A stretch of 64,000 nt of DNA from JAYPUG01 sp038117265 (GTDB lineage Bacteria; Pseudomonadota; Alphaproteobacteria; UBA6615). Positions 1-8,653 of this stretch are shown in pieces. Position 1 is the stretch's first letter; every line of letters starts with the position of its first letter. A program made the translations under genes and the position numbers. The notes under the pieces were generated by a model. The model searched no databases, was not told the DNA's origin, and saw only the letters and a program-made list of their open reading frames with translations. The stretch lies in assembly GCA_038117265.1 (NCBI GenBank), contig JAYOFO010000007.1:4605-68604 (forward strand). The letters run 5' to 3'.

Positions 1-1
1 C

Positions 2-2119
2 GTCGAGTTCTCCGACAATGCGGAATTCTTCCAGGCCTATGCGGAGATCCGGCACGAACCGGAGAACGACGCCAACGAAACCGAGGCGCTGGCGCGCTCG
101 GTGGTCGGCCAGTTCGAGCAGTACATCAAGCTCAACCGCAAGATTCCGCCCGAGGTTCTGGTCTCGATCAATCAGATCGAGGAGCCGAGCAAGCTTGCCG
201 ACACGATCGCCTCGCACCTGACGCTGAAGATCGCCGAAAAGCAGGAGCTGCTCGAGGCCGACACCGTCCAGAAGCGGCTGGAAAAGATCTACAGCTTCAT
301 GGAGGGCGAGATCGGCGTCCTGCAGGTGGAAAAGCGCATCCGCTCGCGCGTCAAGCGCCAGATGGAGAAGACGCAGCGCGAGTACTATCTGAACGAGCAG
401 CTCAAGGCGATCCAGAAGGAGTTGGGCGAGGCCGAGGATGGTCGCGACGAGCTCCAGGAACTCGAAGAGCGCATCAAGAAGACCCGCCTGACCAAGGAAG
501 CCGGCGAAAAGGCCAACCAGGAGCTCAAGAAGCTCCGGAACATGAGCCCGATGTCGGCCGAGGCGACGGTCGTGCGGAACTACCTCGACTGGATGCTGAC
601 GATCCCGTGGAAGAAGCGTTCGCGGGTGAAGAAGGACATTCTGGCCGCCCAGCTCGTGCTGGACGAGGACCATTACGGCCTCGAGAAGGTCAAGGAGCGT
701 ATCCTCGAATATCTTGCCGTGCAGCAGCGCATGGCGAAGATCAAGGGACCGATCCTGTGCCTCGTCGGGCCGCCGGGCGTCGGCAAGACGTCGCTGGGCA
801 AGTCTGTGGCGCGGGCGACCGGGCGCAAGTTCGTGCGCATGTCCCTGGGCGGGGTGCGCGACGAGGCCGAGGTACGCGGCCATCGCCGGACCTATATCGG
901 CTCGATGCCGGGCAAGGTCATCCAGGGCATGAAGAAGGCCGGGACGTCGAACCCGCTGTTCCTGCTCGACGAGATCGACAAGCTGGGCGCCGACTGGCGC
1001 GGGGATCCGTCCTCGGCGCTGCTCGAGGTCCTCGATCCCGAACAGAACCACACGTTCCAGGACCATTATCTCGAGGTCGACTACGACCTTTCCGACGTGA
1101 TGTTCGTGTGCACGGCCAACACCATGCGCATGCCGCAGCCGCTGATGGACCGGATGGAGATCATTCGGATTCCCGGCTACACCGAGGACGAGAAGGTCGA
1201 GATCGCCAAGCGTCACCTGATCCCGAAGCAGGTGGAGGAGAACGGCCTGAAGGACGATGAGTGGTCGATCTCGGACTCCGCGTTGCGCGACCTGATCCGC
1301 TACTTCACGCGCGAGGCGGGCGTGCGCAGCCTCGAGCGCGAGATCGCGAACCTGGCACGCAAGGCCGTCAAGGAAATCGCGGTCGAGGCCGACGTCGCGT
1401 CGGTCAAGGTGACGGTGAAGAACCTCGACAAGTATGCCGGCGTCCGCAAGTACCGCTTTGGCGAGACCGAGGCCGACGACCTGATCGGCGTGATCACGGG
1501 CCTGGCCTGGACGGAAGTGGGCGGAGAGCTGCTGACCGTGGAATCGATCATCGTGCCCGGCAAGGGCAAGGTGACCGTTACGGGTAAGCTGGGCGACGTG
1601 ATGCAGGAATCGGTGCAGGCCGCCAACGCCTATGTGCGCGCGCGGGCGATCGAATTCGGCATCAAGCCGCCGCTGTTCGAACGGCGCGACATCCATGTCC
1701 ATGTGCCCGAGGGGGCTGTGCCCAAGGACGGCCCGTCTGCCGGCGTGGCGATGATCACCTCGATGGTCTCGGTCCTGACCCAGAACCCGATCCGAAAGGA
1801 TGTGGCGATGACGGGCGAGATCACGCTGCGCGGCCGTGTGCTGCCGATCGGCGGGCTCAAGGAGAAGCTCCTGGCGGCACTGCGCGGCGGCGTGAAGACC
1901 GTGGTCATCCCCAAGGACAACGAGAAGGACCTCGCGGATATTCCCGACAACGTCAAGAAGGGGCTCGAAATCATCCCTGTCGCGACGGTCGACGAGGTTC
2001 TCCAGCACGCGCTGACCCAGCCGCTGGTGCCGATCGAGTGGGACGAATCGGCGCACGAATCGGCGCGGGTTTCGGCCCCCGAAGACGATTCGGAGGCGTC
2101 GGGCGTCGTCCGTCATTAG
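2..2119 (+). CDS. lon: ATP-dependent protease La (Lon), 5'-truncated by window edge
   Basis: ATP-dependent cytoplasmic serine protease that degrades misfolded and regulatory proteins. The frame is open from base 2, so the start and most of the N-terminal substrate-binding domain lie outside the window. A charged coiled-coil stretch (about bases 250-500) precedes the AAA+ module, with Walker A GPPGVGKT at 767-790 and a Walker B followed by LLDEIDK near 960-980. The C-terminal protease domain has the catalytic Ser in PKDGPSAG (codon 1736-1738) and the Lys of the dyad in GGLKEK (codon 1865-1867), 43 residues later as in E. coli Lon. The tail after about base 2030 is acidic and not conserved. It is followed by hup, a common alphaproteobacterial order. 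Confidence 0.98.
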   Translation, partial: VEFSDNAEFFQAYAEIRHEPENDANETEALARSVVGQFEQYIKLNRKIPPEVLVSINQIEEPSKLADTIASHLTLKIAEKQELLEADTVQKRLEKIYSFMEGEIGVLQVEKRIRSRVKRQMEKTQREYYLNEQLKAIQKELGEAEDGRDELQELEERIKKTRLTKEAGEKANQELKKLRNMSPMSAEATVVRNYLDWMLTIPWKKRSRVKKDILAAQLVLDEDHYGLEKVKERILEYLAVQQRMAKIKGPILCLVGPPGVGKTSLGKSVARATGRKFVRMSLGGVRDEAEVRGHRRTYIGSMPGKVIQGMKKAGTSNPLFLLDEIDKLGADWRGDPSSALLEVLDPEQNHTFQDHYLEVDYDLSDVMFVCTANTMRMPQPLMDRMEIIRIPGYTEDEKVEIAKRHLIPKQVEENGLKDDEWSISDSALRDLIRYFTREAGVRSLEREIANLARKAVKEIAVEADVASVKVTVKNLDKYAGVRKYRFGETEADDLIGVITGLAWTEVGGELLTVESIIVPGKGKVTVTGKLGDVMQESVQAANAYVRARAIEFGIKPPLFERRDIHVHVPEGAVPKDGPSAGVAMITSMVSVLTQNPIRKDVAMTGEITLRGRVLPIGGLKEKLLAALRGGVKTVVIPKDNEKDLADIPDNVKKGLEIIPVATVDEVLQHALTQPLVPIEWDESAHESARVSAPEDDSEASGVVRH

Positions 2120-2191
2120 GGTTGACGCGAGTCGGTTTCCGAGTCGCAGGGCAATTTTCGCAAAAAACCGCGGATTTCCGGGCCGTTTCGA

Positions 2192-2221
2192 TTGACGGCT
2201 CGGAATCTCGACTCCTAGAAT
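2192..2221 (+). promoter_or_regulatory. Predicted sigma70 promoter of hup
   Basis: A -35 TTGACG (2192-2197) and a -10 TAGAAT (2216-2221) are separated by 18 bp in the lon-hup gap. This predicts a start near 2228 and a leader of about 65 nt. Each box differs from consensus at one position. Seen by eye, not scored. Confidence 0.6.
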
Positions 2222-2294
2222 TCCGGCACTGTTTGGATTCGGGCTTCACGCTCCAGACATCGATCCACGGAACCAACCCAAAAGGGGGTCAATT

Positions 2295-2567
2295 GTGAAC
2301 AAGAACGATCTCGTCGCCGCTGTCGCCGATTCTGCCGGTCTCTCCAAGGCCGATGCCAGCAAGGCGGTCGACAGTGTTCTCGGCAACATCACCGGCGCGC
2401 TGAAGGGCGGCACGGAAGTTCGGCTCGTCGGGTTCGGCACTTTCTCGGTCGCACAGCGCAAGGCGACCACCGGCCGCAACCCGCAGACCGGTGCGACGAT
2501 CCAGATCCCGGCGTCGAAGCAGCCCAAGTTCAAGGCGGGTAAGGCGCTCAAGGACGCGGTCAACTAG
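2295..2567 (+). CDS. hupB: DNA-binding protein HU
   Basis: Histone-like nucleoid protein of 90 residues, the usual HU length. It starts at GTG (2295) behind a purine-rich AAAGGGGG Shine-Dalgarno. The family signature is present: GFGTFSVAQR, then the RNPQTG turn and the beta-arm that intercalates DNA, ending in a Lys-rich tail with AGKALKD. HU proteins act as homo- or heterodimers that bend DNA without sequence specificity. The location directly after lon is typical in proteobacteria. A separate promoter and terminator suggest a monocistronic transcript. Whether it is HU-alpha or HU-beta cannot be decided from sequence alone; the symbol follows its position. Confidence 0.95.
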   Translation: MNKNDLVAAVADSAGLSKADASKAVDSVLGNITGALKGGTEVRLVGFGTFSVAQRKATTGRNPQTGATIQIPASKQPKFKAGKALKDAVN

Positions 2568-2592
2568 TTCACGCGATTTAGCGCGTTCTGCG

Positions 2593-2623
2593 CGGGCCGG
2601 CCGTGTCTGTCACGGCCGGCCCG
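2593..2623 (+). terminator. Hairpin terminator after hup
   Basis: A perfect 13-bp GC-rich stem (2593-2605 pairs with 2611-2623) with a TCTGT loop lies 25 bp after the hup stop. The trailing U tract is poor, so termination may be weak or Rho-assisted. Confidence 0.65.
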
Positions 2624-2681
2624 TTCGCATTGGCGGGGCTGGTCGTGCCCCCCCGCGATATGGGATAGAACGCATGTGCGC

Positions 2682-2757
2682 GGGCGGTTAGCTCAGCTGG
2701 CAGAGCACCTCGTTTACACCGAGGGGGTCGGCGGTTCGATCCCGTCACCGCCCACCA
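2682..2757 (+). tRNA. tRNA-Val (anticodon TAC)
   Basis: A 76-nt cloverleaf. The 7-bp acceptor stem GGGCGGT/ACCGCCC is complete, with a D-arm (AGCTCAGCTGG), an anticodon stem CCTCG/CGAGG around loop TTTACAC (anticodon TAC), a T-arm with GGTTCGATCCC, and an encoded CCA at 2755-2757. A TAGAAC box at 2666-2671 is suitably placed as a -10. The -35 is weak. Confidence 0.97.
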
Positions 2758-2812
2758 GCGCGACGCCTTTTCGCCGGTGCAGCATCGCGCCGCCCGGCCC
2801 GGCAACAGTTCG

Positions 2813-3806
2813 ATGCAGAATTCCGATTTGGTGCATCCAGCCTATCTGAGAATTGCCGCACTTGCGGCGAGCGGCGGCTTGCTGATCTCCGGTCTGGCAT
2901 TCGTCGTCATGGGAACGAATTTCGGATTCTTCAACGTCACGCCGGTCTCGGTCGTGCCGGGGTTTTTCGTCGGGTTCACGGCGACCTTCGTGATCTCGCT
3001 GCTGGTCGTGCGCAGCCGCCGTCTGCTGGCCGAACGCCTGGCATTCGAACAGAAGATGACGGCAAACCTGCGCAACGAGGTCGAGGAGAACCGCCGGCTC
3101 CAACGCAGACTGCAAGAGACGAACGAACGCAATCGCACGGTGATCGATGCGGCGCCGACGGGAATCATCGTGCATGTCGAGGGGCGCGTCGAGGGGTGCG
3201 GCGGTCCCGACGAAGTGCGGGTGCGCCGCCTGCGCCGCGACGGCTCGGTCTTCTGGTCGGAAAGCATCGCGCGCGCTGACCTTCGATGGTGCGCCCGCAA
3301 CGATGGTCATGATCCAGGACATCTCGGACCAGGTCGGCCTGGAACGTGAACTGCAAATCAATGAAGAGCGGTTTCGCGACTTCGCGGAGGCGTCGGCGGA
3401 CTGGTTCTGGGAGACGGACGACGCCCATCGCATCCGCTATGTGAGCCAGGGCATCGAGCGGGTGACCGGCGCACCGCCCGACTGGCACTACGGGAAGACG
3501 CGCTTCGAACTGATCGGCGGCGGTCCTTCGGACGAGGCGTGGGACCGCCATCTCAAGGATCTCGACGCGCAACGCCCGTTCCGGAACTTCGAATACCTGC
3601 GCAGGGGCGAGGGGAAGTTCGAGCCGCGCTGGATCCGCACCAGTGGCGTGCCTTTCTACGATGAGAACTGCCGTTTCCTTGGCTATCGCGGATCGGGAAC
3701 CGATATAACCGATCTCAAGCAGGCCGAGGCCCGCCTGCGCGAACGCGACGCGGAACTCGCCGTGGCCCGGCGCGCCGTACCCGCTGACGACGCGAACACC
3801 GATTGA
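2813..3806 (+). pseudogene. Membrane-anchored tandem-PAS sensor, frameshifted and truncated
   Basis: Two overlapping frames together read as one PAS sensor. The first part, from ATG 2813, has two membrane helices (about residues 12-30 and 45-63), a coiled coil, and the beginning of a PAS domain (TVIDAAPTGIIVHVEG). The middle of that PAS core is missing: the protein jumps straight to the late-PAS motif RRLRRDGSVFW. The frame then changes at the GC-repeat tract 3269-3276. Loss of one GC unit would restore the continuous reading ESIARALTFDG. The second part holds a full PAS/PAC domain (ADWFWETD to GTDITDLK) and ends in a short coiled coil with no kinase, GGDEF or EAL output domain. Probably the remnant of a signalling protein. 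A sequencing slip could explain the frameshift but not the missing PAS core or the absent output domain. Confidence 0.75.
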
Positions 3807-3819
3807 TCGGAGGAACCCC

Positions 3820-5031
3820 ATGACCCTGACCCCTCTCGAGGCACTCGGCGAGCCGCTCTACTACATCGCCGCCAATGCCGCCGAGGCCGGTTTCCCCACG
3901 CTGCCCAACCCGCACGGCCAGTCGCTGCGCACCTGGGTGCGCTCGCTGGGGGGCATGCAGAAGGAGGCACTGGTCGTCTCGGCCGCGACGGGAACGGCGT
4001 GGCGGTTCGCCTGCGACGAGGGCGGGCATCTCGGCGGGTTCAACAAGGCGCCGAACCCGCTGACCTATCTCAGCGCCGGGATGATCGCGTCCTACATGAA
4101 CGAGATCACCGCGCTCGCCGCCCAGCGCGGCATCGTCCTGCGCGACCTGGAACTGGTGCTCGAGAACTTCTACTGGCGCGAGGGCGATTTCCGTAAGGGC
4201 ACGATGGTCAGCGGCGCGATGCCGCCCGAGCTCAACGTCGTCTGCGATGCCGACTGCGACGACGCGACCCTGACGACCCTGCTCTACGAGGCGGTCGCGG
4301 CCTCGCCGCTGAACGGGCTGGCGCGCGGCAGCCACCCCAGCCTGTTCACCCTGGTACACAACGCACGCGTGCTTGCACCCGAGCAGGTGACGCCGCTCGA
4401 CGCCGATCCGTTCCCCGACCCCGGCGACAATTTCCCCAAGCTGGAACGCGCCGCCGGTATGCCGGCGGTCGACGGGCTGATCAACATGCTCGTCGACGAG
4501 GATACGGCGCGCGAGGCCCATGCAAAGCTCGATATCGCCGTACCCGATCCGGGTCCCGACAGGCAGCTCCTGCACATGCACACGCGCTGCGTGCCGCGGC
4601 CGGACGGCGTGAAGGAAATCCTCAAGGAACAGTACGGCCCCGTGGCGCCGACCTGGCGCTTCCTGTCGGATGAGGGCGAGCGCTTCGGCGGGCACGGGCG
4701 CGCGCCTGATGCCGCCTCGCTGATCTCGGCCGGGATCGGGCTCTGCTTCATGACCCAGATGGGCCGGTTCGCCAAGATGGCGAAGCTGCCGCTCGACAGC
4801 TACGCCATCGTCCAGGACACCCACTTCTCGCCGGGCGGCGCGTCGGGCGGCACCGGGCAGGCGGGCACCGCCCAGCCGGTCGAGACCCATGTCTATCTGG
4901 GGACGGCGGCGGAGGATGCCGACGCGCAGCAGATCCTCGGGGTGGGCGAACGCACCTACTTCCTGCACGCCTTCTGCCGCGACGACATCAAGCCGAAGGT
5001 GCGGATGACGAAGGCGCCGAAGGCGGCCTAG
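3820..5031 (+). CDS. Tandem OsmC-like domain protein
   Basis: A 403-residue protein with an evident internal duplication. WRF-x2-DEG-x3-GG-x3-AP occurs near residues 61-80 and again near 280-300, each followed by a helix carrying SAG. Both halves resemble the OsmC/Ohr fold (peroxide reduction or thiol chemistry). In the second half, Cys309 sits where the peroxidatic Cys of OsmC lies and Cys386 is in the later helix expected to hold the partner Cys. In the first half the equivalent positions are Ser91 and about Ser162, so only one half could be redox-active. No signal peptide, so cytoplasmic. ATG 3820 follows an AGGA Shine-Dalgarno, 13 bp after the broken PAS gene. The duplication is certain; the OsmC assignment is by pattern only. 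Confidence 0.65.
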   Translation: MTLTPLEALGEPLYYIAANAAEAGFPTLPNPHGQSLRTWVRSLGGMQKEALVVSAATGTAWRFACDEGGHLGGFNKAPNPLTYLSAGMIASYMNEITALAAQRGIVLRDLELVLENFYWREGDFRKGTMVSGAMPPELNVVCDADCDDATLTTLLYEAVAASPLNGLARGSHPSLFTLVHNARVLAPEQVTPLDADPFPDPGDNFPKLERAAGMPAVDGLINMLVDEDTAREAHAKLDIAVPDPGPDRQLLHMHTRCVPRPDGVKEILKEQYGPVAPTWRFLSDEGERFGGHGRAPDAASLISAGIGLCFMTQMGRFAKMAKLPLDSYAIVQDTHFSPGGASGGTGQAGTAQPVETHVYLGTAAEDADAQQILGVGERTYFLHAFCRDDIKPKVRMTKAPKAA

Positions 5032-5043
5032 CCGCCCCGCTCG

Positions 5044-6282
5044 CTACTCCGCGGCTTGCGCGGCGAAGTCGGGCGTCTCCAGCTCGGGCACGACCTTCTC
5101 GACGAACAGGCGCATCTCTTCGAGCAGCTCGTCCTTGGGCTCCTGCGCCCAGTGCCAGATCAGGGTGATGTATTCGCACGGAATGCGCGAATAGACCTCC
5201 TGCCAGTCGCGGATGGTGTCGTCGACCGTGCCGCCCATCACGAACTTGTGCTCCCGGATGGCGCGATAGGCCGCCTCGGCATCGTGCTTGACCGGGTCCA
5301 CATGGTGGTTGCCGAAGACCGAGTAGAAGTTCTTGAAGATGTCCAGGTCGTAGGCGCGGATCTTGCGCTCGAAGTCGGCCTCGGACTTGGCGATCCGGGT
5401 GTGGCGCACGATGTTCTGCATCTGGCCGTACTGGACCTGGCGGCCGTGCTTGGCCGATTCCTCGACATAGATGTTGGCCAGTTCGACCACGCCGTCCGTC
5501 GGGTTGAAGTAGCTCGGCCGGAAGCCGTGCTTGGCGGCGAACTCGATCGTCTCGCGCGAGCGCGCGACCGCGATGAACACGGGCGGGTGCGGCTTCTGGT
5601 AGGGCGAGGGCACCACTGAGATCCGGCGCACCACGCCGTCGTCGTCAATCTCGCCGGGGGCGCCCGCCTCGCGGGCGATCTCCCAGCCCTCGTAGCCCTC
5701 GATGCCCGTGTCGTGAGGGTAGGGGGCCTGATAGTACTTGCCGTTGAGCTCGACCGAATCCTTGGTCCAGCAGTCGAGCACCATCTCGACCCGCTCCTCG
5801 AAGATCTCGCGGTTGCGCTTGTCGCCCGAACTGCCGTCCGACAGGGTGGCGAGGGCGCCCGACGACTGGCCCAGGATGTTCGCCCAGCGCGACTGGTAGC
5901 CGCGCGCAAAGCCCACGAAATACTTGCCGTGGGTCATGTGGTCGATGATCGCGGTTTCCTCGGCGACGCGGATGGGGTCCTGGGTCGCCATCACATAGCC
6001 GAACGCGCCCAGATGCAGGTTCTCGACCTGGGCCGCCCAATGCGCGTCCAGCACGCCGGGGTTGGGGCCGACCTCGTAGCCTTCGGAGTGGAGGTGGTGC
6101 TCGATCGTGGACATCCCCCAGATGCCCATCTTGTCGGCCTCGCGGATGATCTCGGACCATTCGTGGATGATCTTGTAGTACAGGTCGGAATTGCGGCCGA
6201 TCGGGCGCTTGGCGCGGCGGTCGTGCTCGTCCGCGGCCGGGAAGACCGGATAGAGCTGGACGATGACTTTCGGGGAACCCAT
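5044..6282 (-). CDS. LLM-class flavin-dependent oxidoreductase (luciferase-like monooxygenase)
   Basis: A 412-residue protein of the bacterial-luciferase TIM-barrel superfamily, which uses reduced flavin (FMN or F420) to oxidise small organic substrates. Features seen are an N-terminal strand PKVIVQLYPVF, WGMSTIEHHLH (the EHH region common in this family), GFARGYQSRW, and the late-barrel motif PVFIAVARSRETIEFAAKHG. ATG at 6282 was chosen over the longer open frame because GGAGGAG lies 8 nt upstream. It diverges from the esterase gene across a 97-bp gap, so the two may share a regulator. The substrate is not deducible. Length is slightly above the typical 330-400. Confidence 0.85.
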   Translation of the reverse strand: MGSPKVIVQLYPVFPAADEHDRRAKRPIGRNSDLYYKIIHEWSEIIREADKMGIWGMSTIEHHLHSEGYEVGPNPGVLDAHWAAQVENLHLGAFGYVMATQDPIRVAEETAIIDHMTHGKYFVGFARGYQSRWANILGQSSGALATLSDGSSGDKRNREIFEERVEMVLDCWTKDSVELNGKYYQAPYPHDTGIEGYEGWEIAREAGAPGEIDDDGVVRRISVVPSPYQKPHPPVFIAVARSRETIEFAAKHGFRPSYFNPTDGVVELANIYVEESAKHGRQVQYGQMQNIVRHTRIAKSEADFERKIRAYDLDIFKNFYSVFGNHHVDPVKHDAEAAYRAIREHKFVMGGTVDDTIRDWQEVYSRIPCEYITLIWHWAQEPKDELLEEMRLFVEKVVPELETPDFAAQAAE

Positions 6283-6317
6283 GGCGTTTTCTCCTCCGCT
6301 GCGCCGGCTTAATCGCC

Positions 6318-6336
6318 GATGATTTGCGCTATCATC
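6318..6336. promoter_or_regulatory. Inverted repeat in divergent promoter region
   Basis: GATGAT-N7-ATCATC (6318-6323 and 6331-6336) lies in the 97-bp gap between the divergent monooxygenase and esterase genes. A second, perfect 12-bp palindrome (CGCGCATGCGCG) lies at 6345-6356. Either could be an operator. No regulator gene is adjacent. Confidence 0.35.
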
Positions 6337-6379
6337 CCCCGGTCCGCGCATGCGCGCAACACGTCGACCGGAGGTTCCC

Positions 6380-7324
6380 ATGCCGCTCCACCCGCAGATC
6401 GTCGCCCTGATCGCGCGCGCCGCCGATGCCGGCGTGCGTCCCGCCTACGAACTGACGCCCGCCGAGGCGCGCGCGCAGCTCGAGGAGATGTCGCGGAACC
6501 GCGACCGCGATCGCACCCCCGTCGGTTCGGTCGAGGACCGGACCATCGACGGGCCGGGCGGCGACCTTGCGCTGCGCATCTACCGGCCCGAGGGGGCGGG
6601 CGAGGGGCCGCTGCCCGCGGTGGTGTTCTTCCACGGCGGCGGGCACGTGCTCGGCAGTCTCGACACCCATGACCTGGTCGCGCGCAACCTGTGCGCCGAC
6701 AGCGGCGCGGTCGTCGTCAATGTCGACTACCGGCTGGCGCCCGAGCACAAGTTCCCCGCCGCTCCCGAGGACAGCTATGCGGCGACCCGGTGGGTTGCCG
6801 AGAATGCCGGCGAACTGGGCATCGACCCGGCGCGCATCGCCGTCGGCGGCGACAGCGCGGGCGGTAACCTGGCCGCCGTCGTTGCGCTGATGGGGCGCGA
6901 GGCCGGCGGGCCCGACATCTGCTTCCAGCTGCTGGTCTATCCGGTCGTCGACTATGCGTGCGACACGCCGTCCTACGCCGAATGGGCCGATGGCGCGGGC
7001 ATCCTGACCGCGCGCGGTATGGAATGGTTCCGCGACCACTATCTACGCGGGCCCGCGGACCGCACCGACTGGCGTGCCGCACCGCTGCGCGCGGCCGATC
7101 TGTCGAACCTTCCGCCCGCGCTGGTCATCACGGCCGAGTGCGACGTGCTGCACGACGAGGGCGTCGCGCTGGCCGGGGCGCTGGCCGCTGCGGGAACCGC
7201 GGTCGAGCACCGCGAGTACCCGGGCATGATGCACGGCTTCTATTCGTTTGCGCCGCTGGTCGACGACGGGCGCGCGGCGCAGGTCTTCGCGGGCGAGCGC
7301 CTGCGCGCCGCCTTCGGCACATGA
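6380..7324 (+). CDS. Alpha/beta hydrolase, HSL/GDXG-type esterase
   Basis: A 314-residue carboxylesterase of the hormone-sensitive-lipase family. The oxyanion motif HGGG is at residues 85-88, the nucleophile Ser159 is in GDSAGG, the acid Asp255 is in AECDVLHDEG and the catalytic His285 is in MMHGF, in the correct order and spacing. It hydrolyses short-chain or aryl esters; the physiological substrate is unknown. No signal peptide. ATG 6380 is preferred because CGGAGG precedes it by 7 nt; the frame stays open 30 bases further upstream. Divergent from the flavin monooxygenase, which may indicate a shared catabolic role (inference). Confidence 0.92.
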   Translation: MPLHPQIVALIARAADAGVRPAYELTPAEARAQLEEMSRNRDRDRTPVGSVEDRTIDGPGGDLALRIYRPEGAGEGPLPAVVFFHGGGHVLGSLDTHDLVARNLCADSGAVVVNVDYRLAPEHKFPAAPEDSYAATRWVAENAGELGIDPARIAVGGDSAGGNLAAVVALMGREAGGPDICFQLLVYPVVDYACDTPSYAEWADGAGILTARGMEWFRDHYLRGPADRTDWRAAPLRAADLSNLPPALVITAECDVLHDEGVALAGALAAAGTAVEHREYPGMMHGFYSFAPLVDDGRAAQVFAGERLRAAFGT

Positions 7325-7349
7325 GGGTCGCGAATTCGCGCCGGTTCGC

Positions 7350-7378
7350 TTGACATGGCGGGGGTGCGGCAGTACATC
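7350..7378 (+). promoter_or_regulatory. Predicted promoter of tRNA-Asp
   Basis: A perfect -35 TTGACA (7350-7355), a 17-bp spacer and TACATC (7373-7378) place the start about 8 nt before the mature tRNA-Asp 5' end. Confidence 0.65.
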
Positions 7379-7392
7379 CCGCGGTCTCGGCT

Positions 7393-7469
<77 letters not shown>

Positions 7470-7494
7470 CCGAGATCGATCCTGACATCAAGAC

Positions 7495-7517
7495 GGCCCC
7501 CGAATCGGGGCCTTTTT
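7495..7517 (+). terminator. Rho-independent terminator after tRNA-Asp
   Basis: Stem GGCCCC (7495-7500) pairs with GGGGCC (7507-7512) around loop CGAATC and is followed immediately by five T (7513-7517). It separates the tRNA from the nuo operon. Confidence 0.88.
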
Positions 7518-7591
7518 GTTGCGCCGCGTTCGCCCGCCGGCCGCGCGAATCGCAGGCCTGCGGCGAAGCGCGCACCGCGCACCTGGACGCC

Positions 7592-7620
7592 TTGCAAGGG
7601 CCAGTGCGCTGGTGTATGGC
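7592..7620 (+). promoter_or_regulatory. Weak candidate promoter for the nuo operon
   Basis: TTGCAA (7592-7597), a 17-bp spacer and TATGGC (7615-7620) lie about 95 bp before nuoA in the 198-bp gap after the tRNA-Asp terminator. The -10 matches consensus at only three positions, so this is tentative. Nothing else clear is seen in the gap. Confidence 0.3.
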
Positions 7621-7715
7621 TGGCGGCGGAAAACAAGCGGTTCTCTGCCGCTCCCCACCATTCCATGCGGGCCGTTTCGGCACCGTGTCGCGAGGGCCGG
7701 ATTCAAGGGCAAACG

Positions 7716-8081
7716 ATGGAAGAGCTTCTCCTCGAATACCTGCCGATCCTGATCTTCCTCGGCCTCGCCCTGGGCCTGTCGCTGATGCTCGTGCTGGCAT
7801 CCGTCGTGGCTGGCGCGCGCAAGCCCGACCCGGAGAAGAACTCGGCCTATGAGTGCGGCTTCGACGCCTTCGACGATGCGCGCATGAAGTTCGACGTGCG
7901 CTTCTACCTGGTCGCGATCCTGTTCATCATCTTCGACCTCGAGGTCGCGTTCCTGTTTCCCTGGGCGATCACGCTGTCCGACATCGGCGAGTTCGGCTTC
8001 TGGTCGATGGTCGTGTTCCTGGGAATCCTGACCGTCGGCTTCGTCTACGAATGGCGCAAGGGAGCGCTCGAATGGGAATAA
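7716..8081 (+). CDS. nuoA: NADH-quinone oxidoreductase subunit A
   Basis: Membrane subunit of respiratory complex I (ND3 homologue), 121 residues with three transmembrane helices (about 9-31, 66-88 and 96-115). The conserved YECGFDAF loop after the first helix corresponds to the mobile ND3 Cys loop near the quinone site, and [19 protein letters not shown] is the typical second helix. ATG 7716 gives the expected family N-terminus. It is the first gene of the 14-gene nuo operon and overlaps nuoB. Confidence 0.97.
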   Translation: MEELLLEYLPILIFLGLALGLSLMLVLASVVAGARKPDPEKNSAYECGFDAFDDARMKFDVRFYLVAILFIIFDLEVAFLFPWAITLSDIGEFGFWSMVVFLGILTVGFVYEWRKGALEWE

Positions 8082-8620
8082 CCATGCGCGATCCCGCCGA
8101 CGGCGTCTTCCGGCCCGGTCCCGACCAGGATGCGGCGATCCAGGCGGTCACCGACGAGCTCACCGACAAGGGCTTCGTGCTGGCCAACATGGACAAGCTG
8201 GTCAACTGGGCCCGCACGGGCTCGCTCTGGCCGATGACCTTCGGGCTCGCCTGCTGCGCGGTCGAAATGATGCACACCGCGGCCTCGCGCTACGACATGG
8301 ACCGCTTCGGCTTCCTGTTCCGCCCCAGCCCGCGCCAGTCCGACGTAATGATCGTGGCTGGCACGCTGACCAACAAGATGGCCCCGGCCCTGCGCAAGGT
8401 CTATGACCAGATGCCCGAGCCGCGCTGGGTTATCTCGATGGGCTCGTGCGCCAACGGCGGCGGCTACTACCACTACTCCTACTCGGTCGTGCGCGGATGC
8501 GACCGGATCGTCCCGGTCGACATCTACGTCCCCGGGTGTCCGCCCACGGCGGAAGCGCTGCTGTATGGGATCATGCAGCTCCAGCGCAAGATCCGGCGCA
8601 CCGGAACGATCGCGCGCTGA
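8072..8620 (+). CDS. nuoB: NADH-quinone oxidoreductase subunit B
   Basis: Peripheral-arm subunit (PSST homologue), 182 residues, binding the terminal [4Fe-4S] cluster N2 that donates electrons to quinone. Cluster cysteines are visible in GLACCAVEM, in GSCANGGG and in [11 protein letters not shown]. The start at 8072 overlaps the end of nuoA by 10 bp and has GGGAG upstream; a second ATG at 8084 is possible. The N-terminal 25 residues are poorly conserved. It partners with NuoD at the quinone pocket. Confidence 0.97.
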   Translation: MGITMRDPADGVFRPGPDQDAAIQAVTDELTDKGFVLANMDKLVNWARTGSLWPMTFGLACCAVEMMHTAASRYDMDRFGFLFRPSPRQSDVMIVAGTLTNKMAPALRKVYDQMPEPRWVISMGSCANGGGYYHYSYSVVRGCDRIVPVDIYVPGCPPTAEALLYGIMQLQRKIRRTGTIAR

Positions 8621-8653
8621 GGCCGGTGTCGGGGCGAGGGTAACGGACAGGGC

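Noticed and set aside
101..221. GTG at 101 as the start of lon
   Set aside because: The frame is open to base 2 and the residues before 101 match the Lon N-terminal domain, so the gene is simply cut by the window edge.
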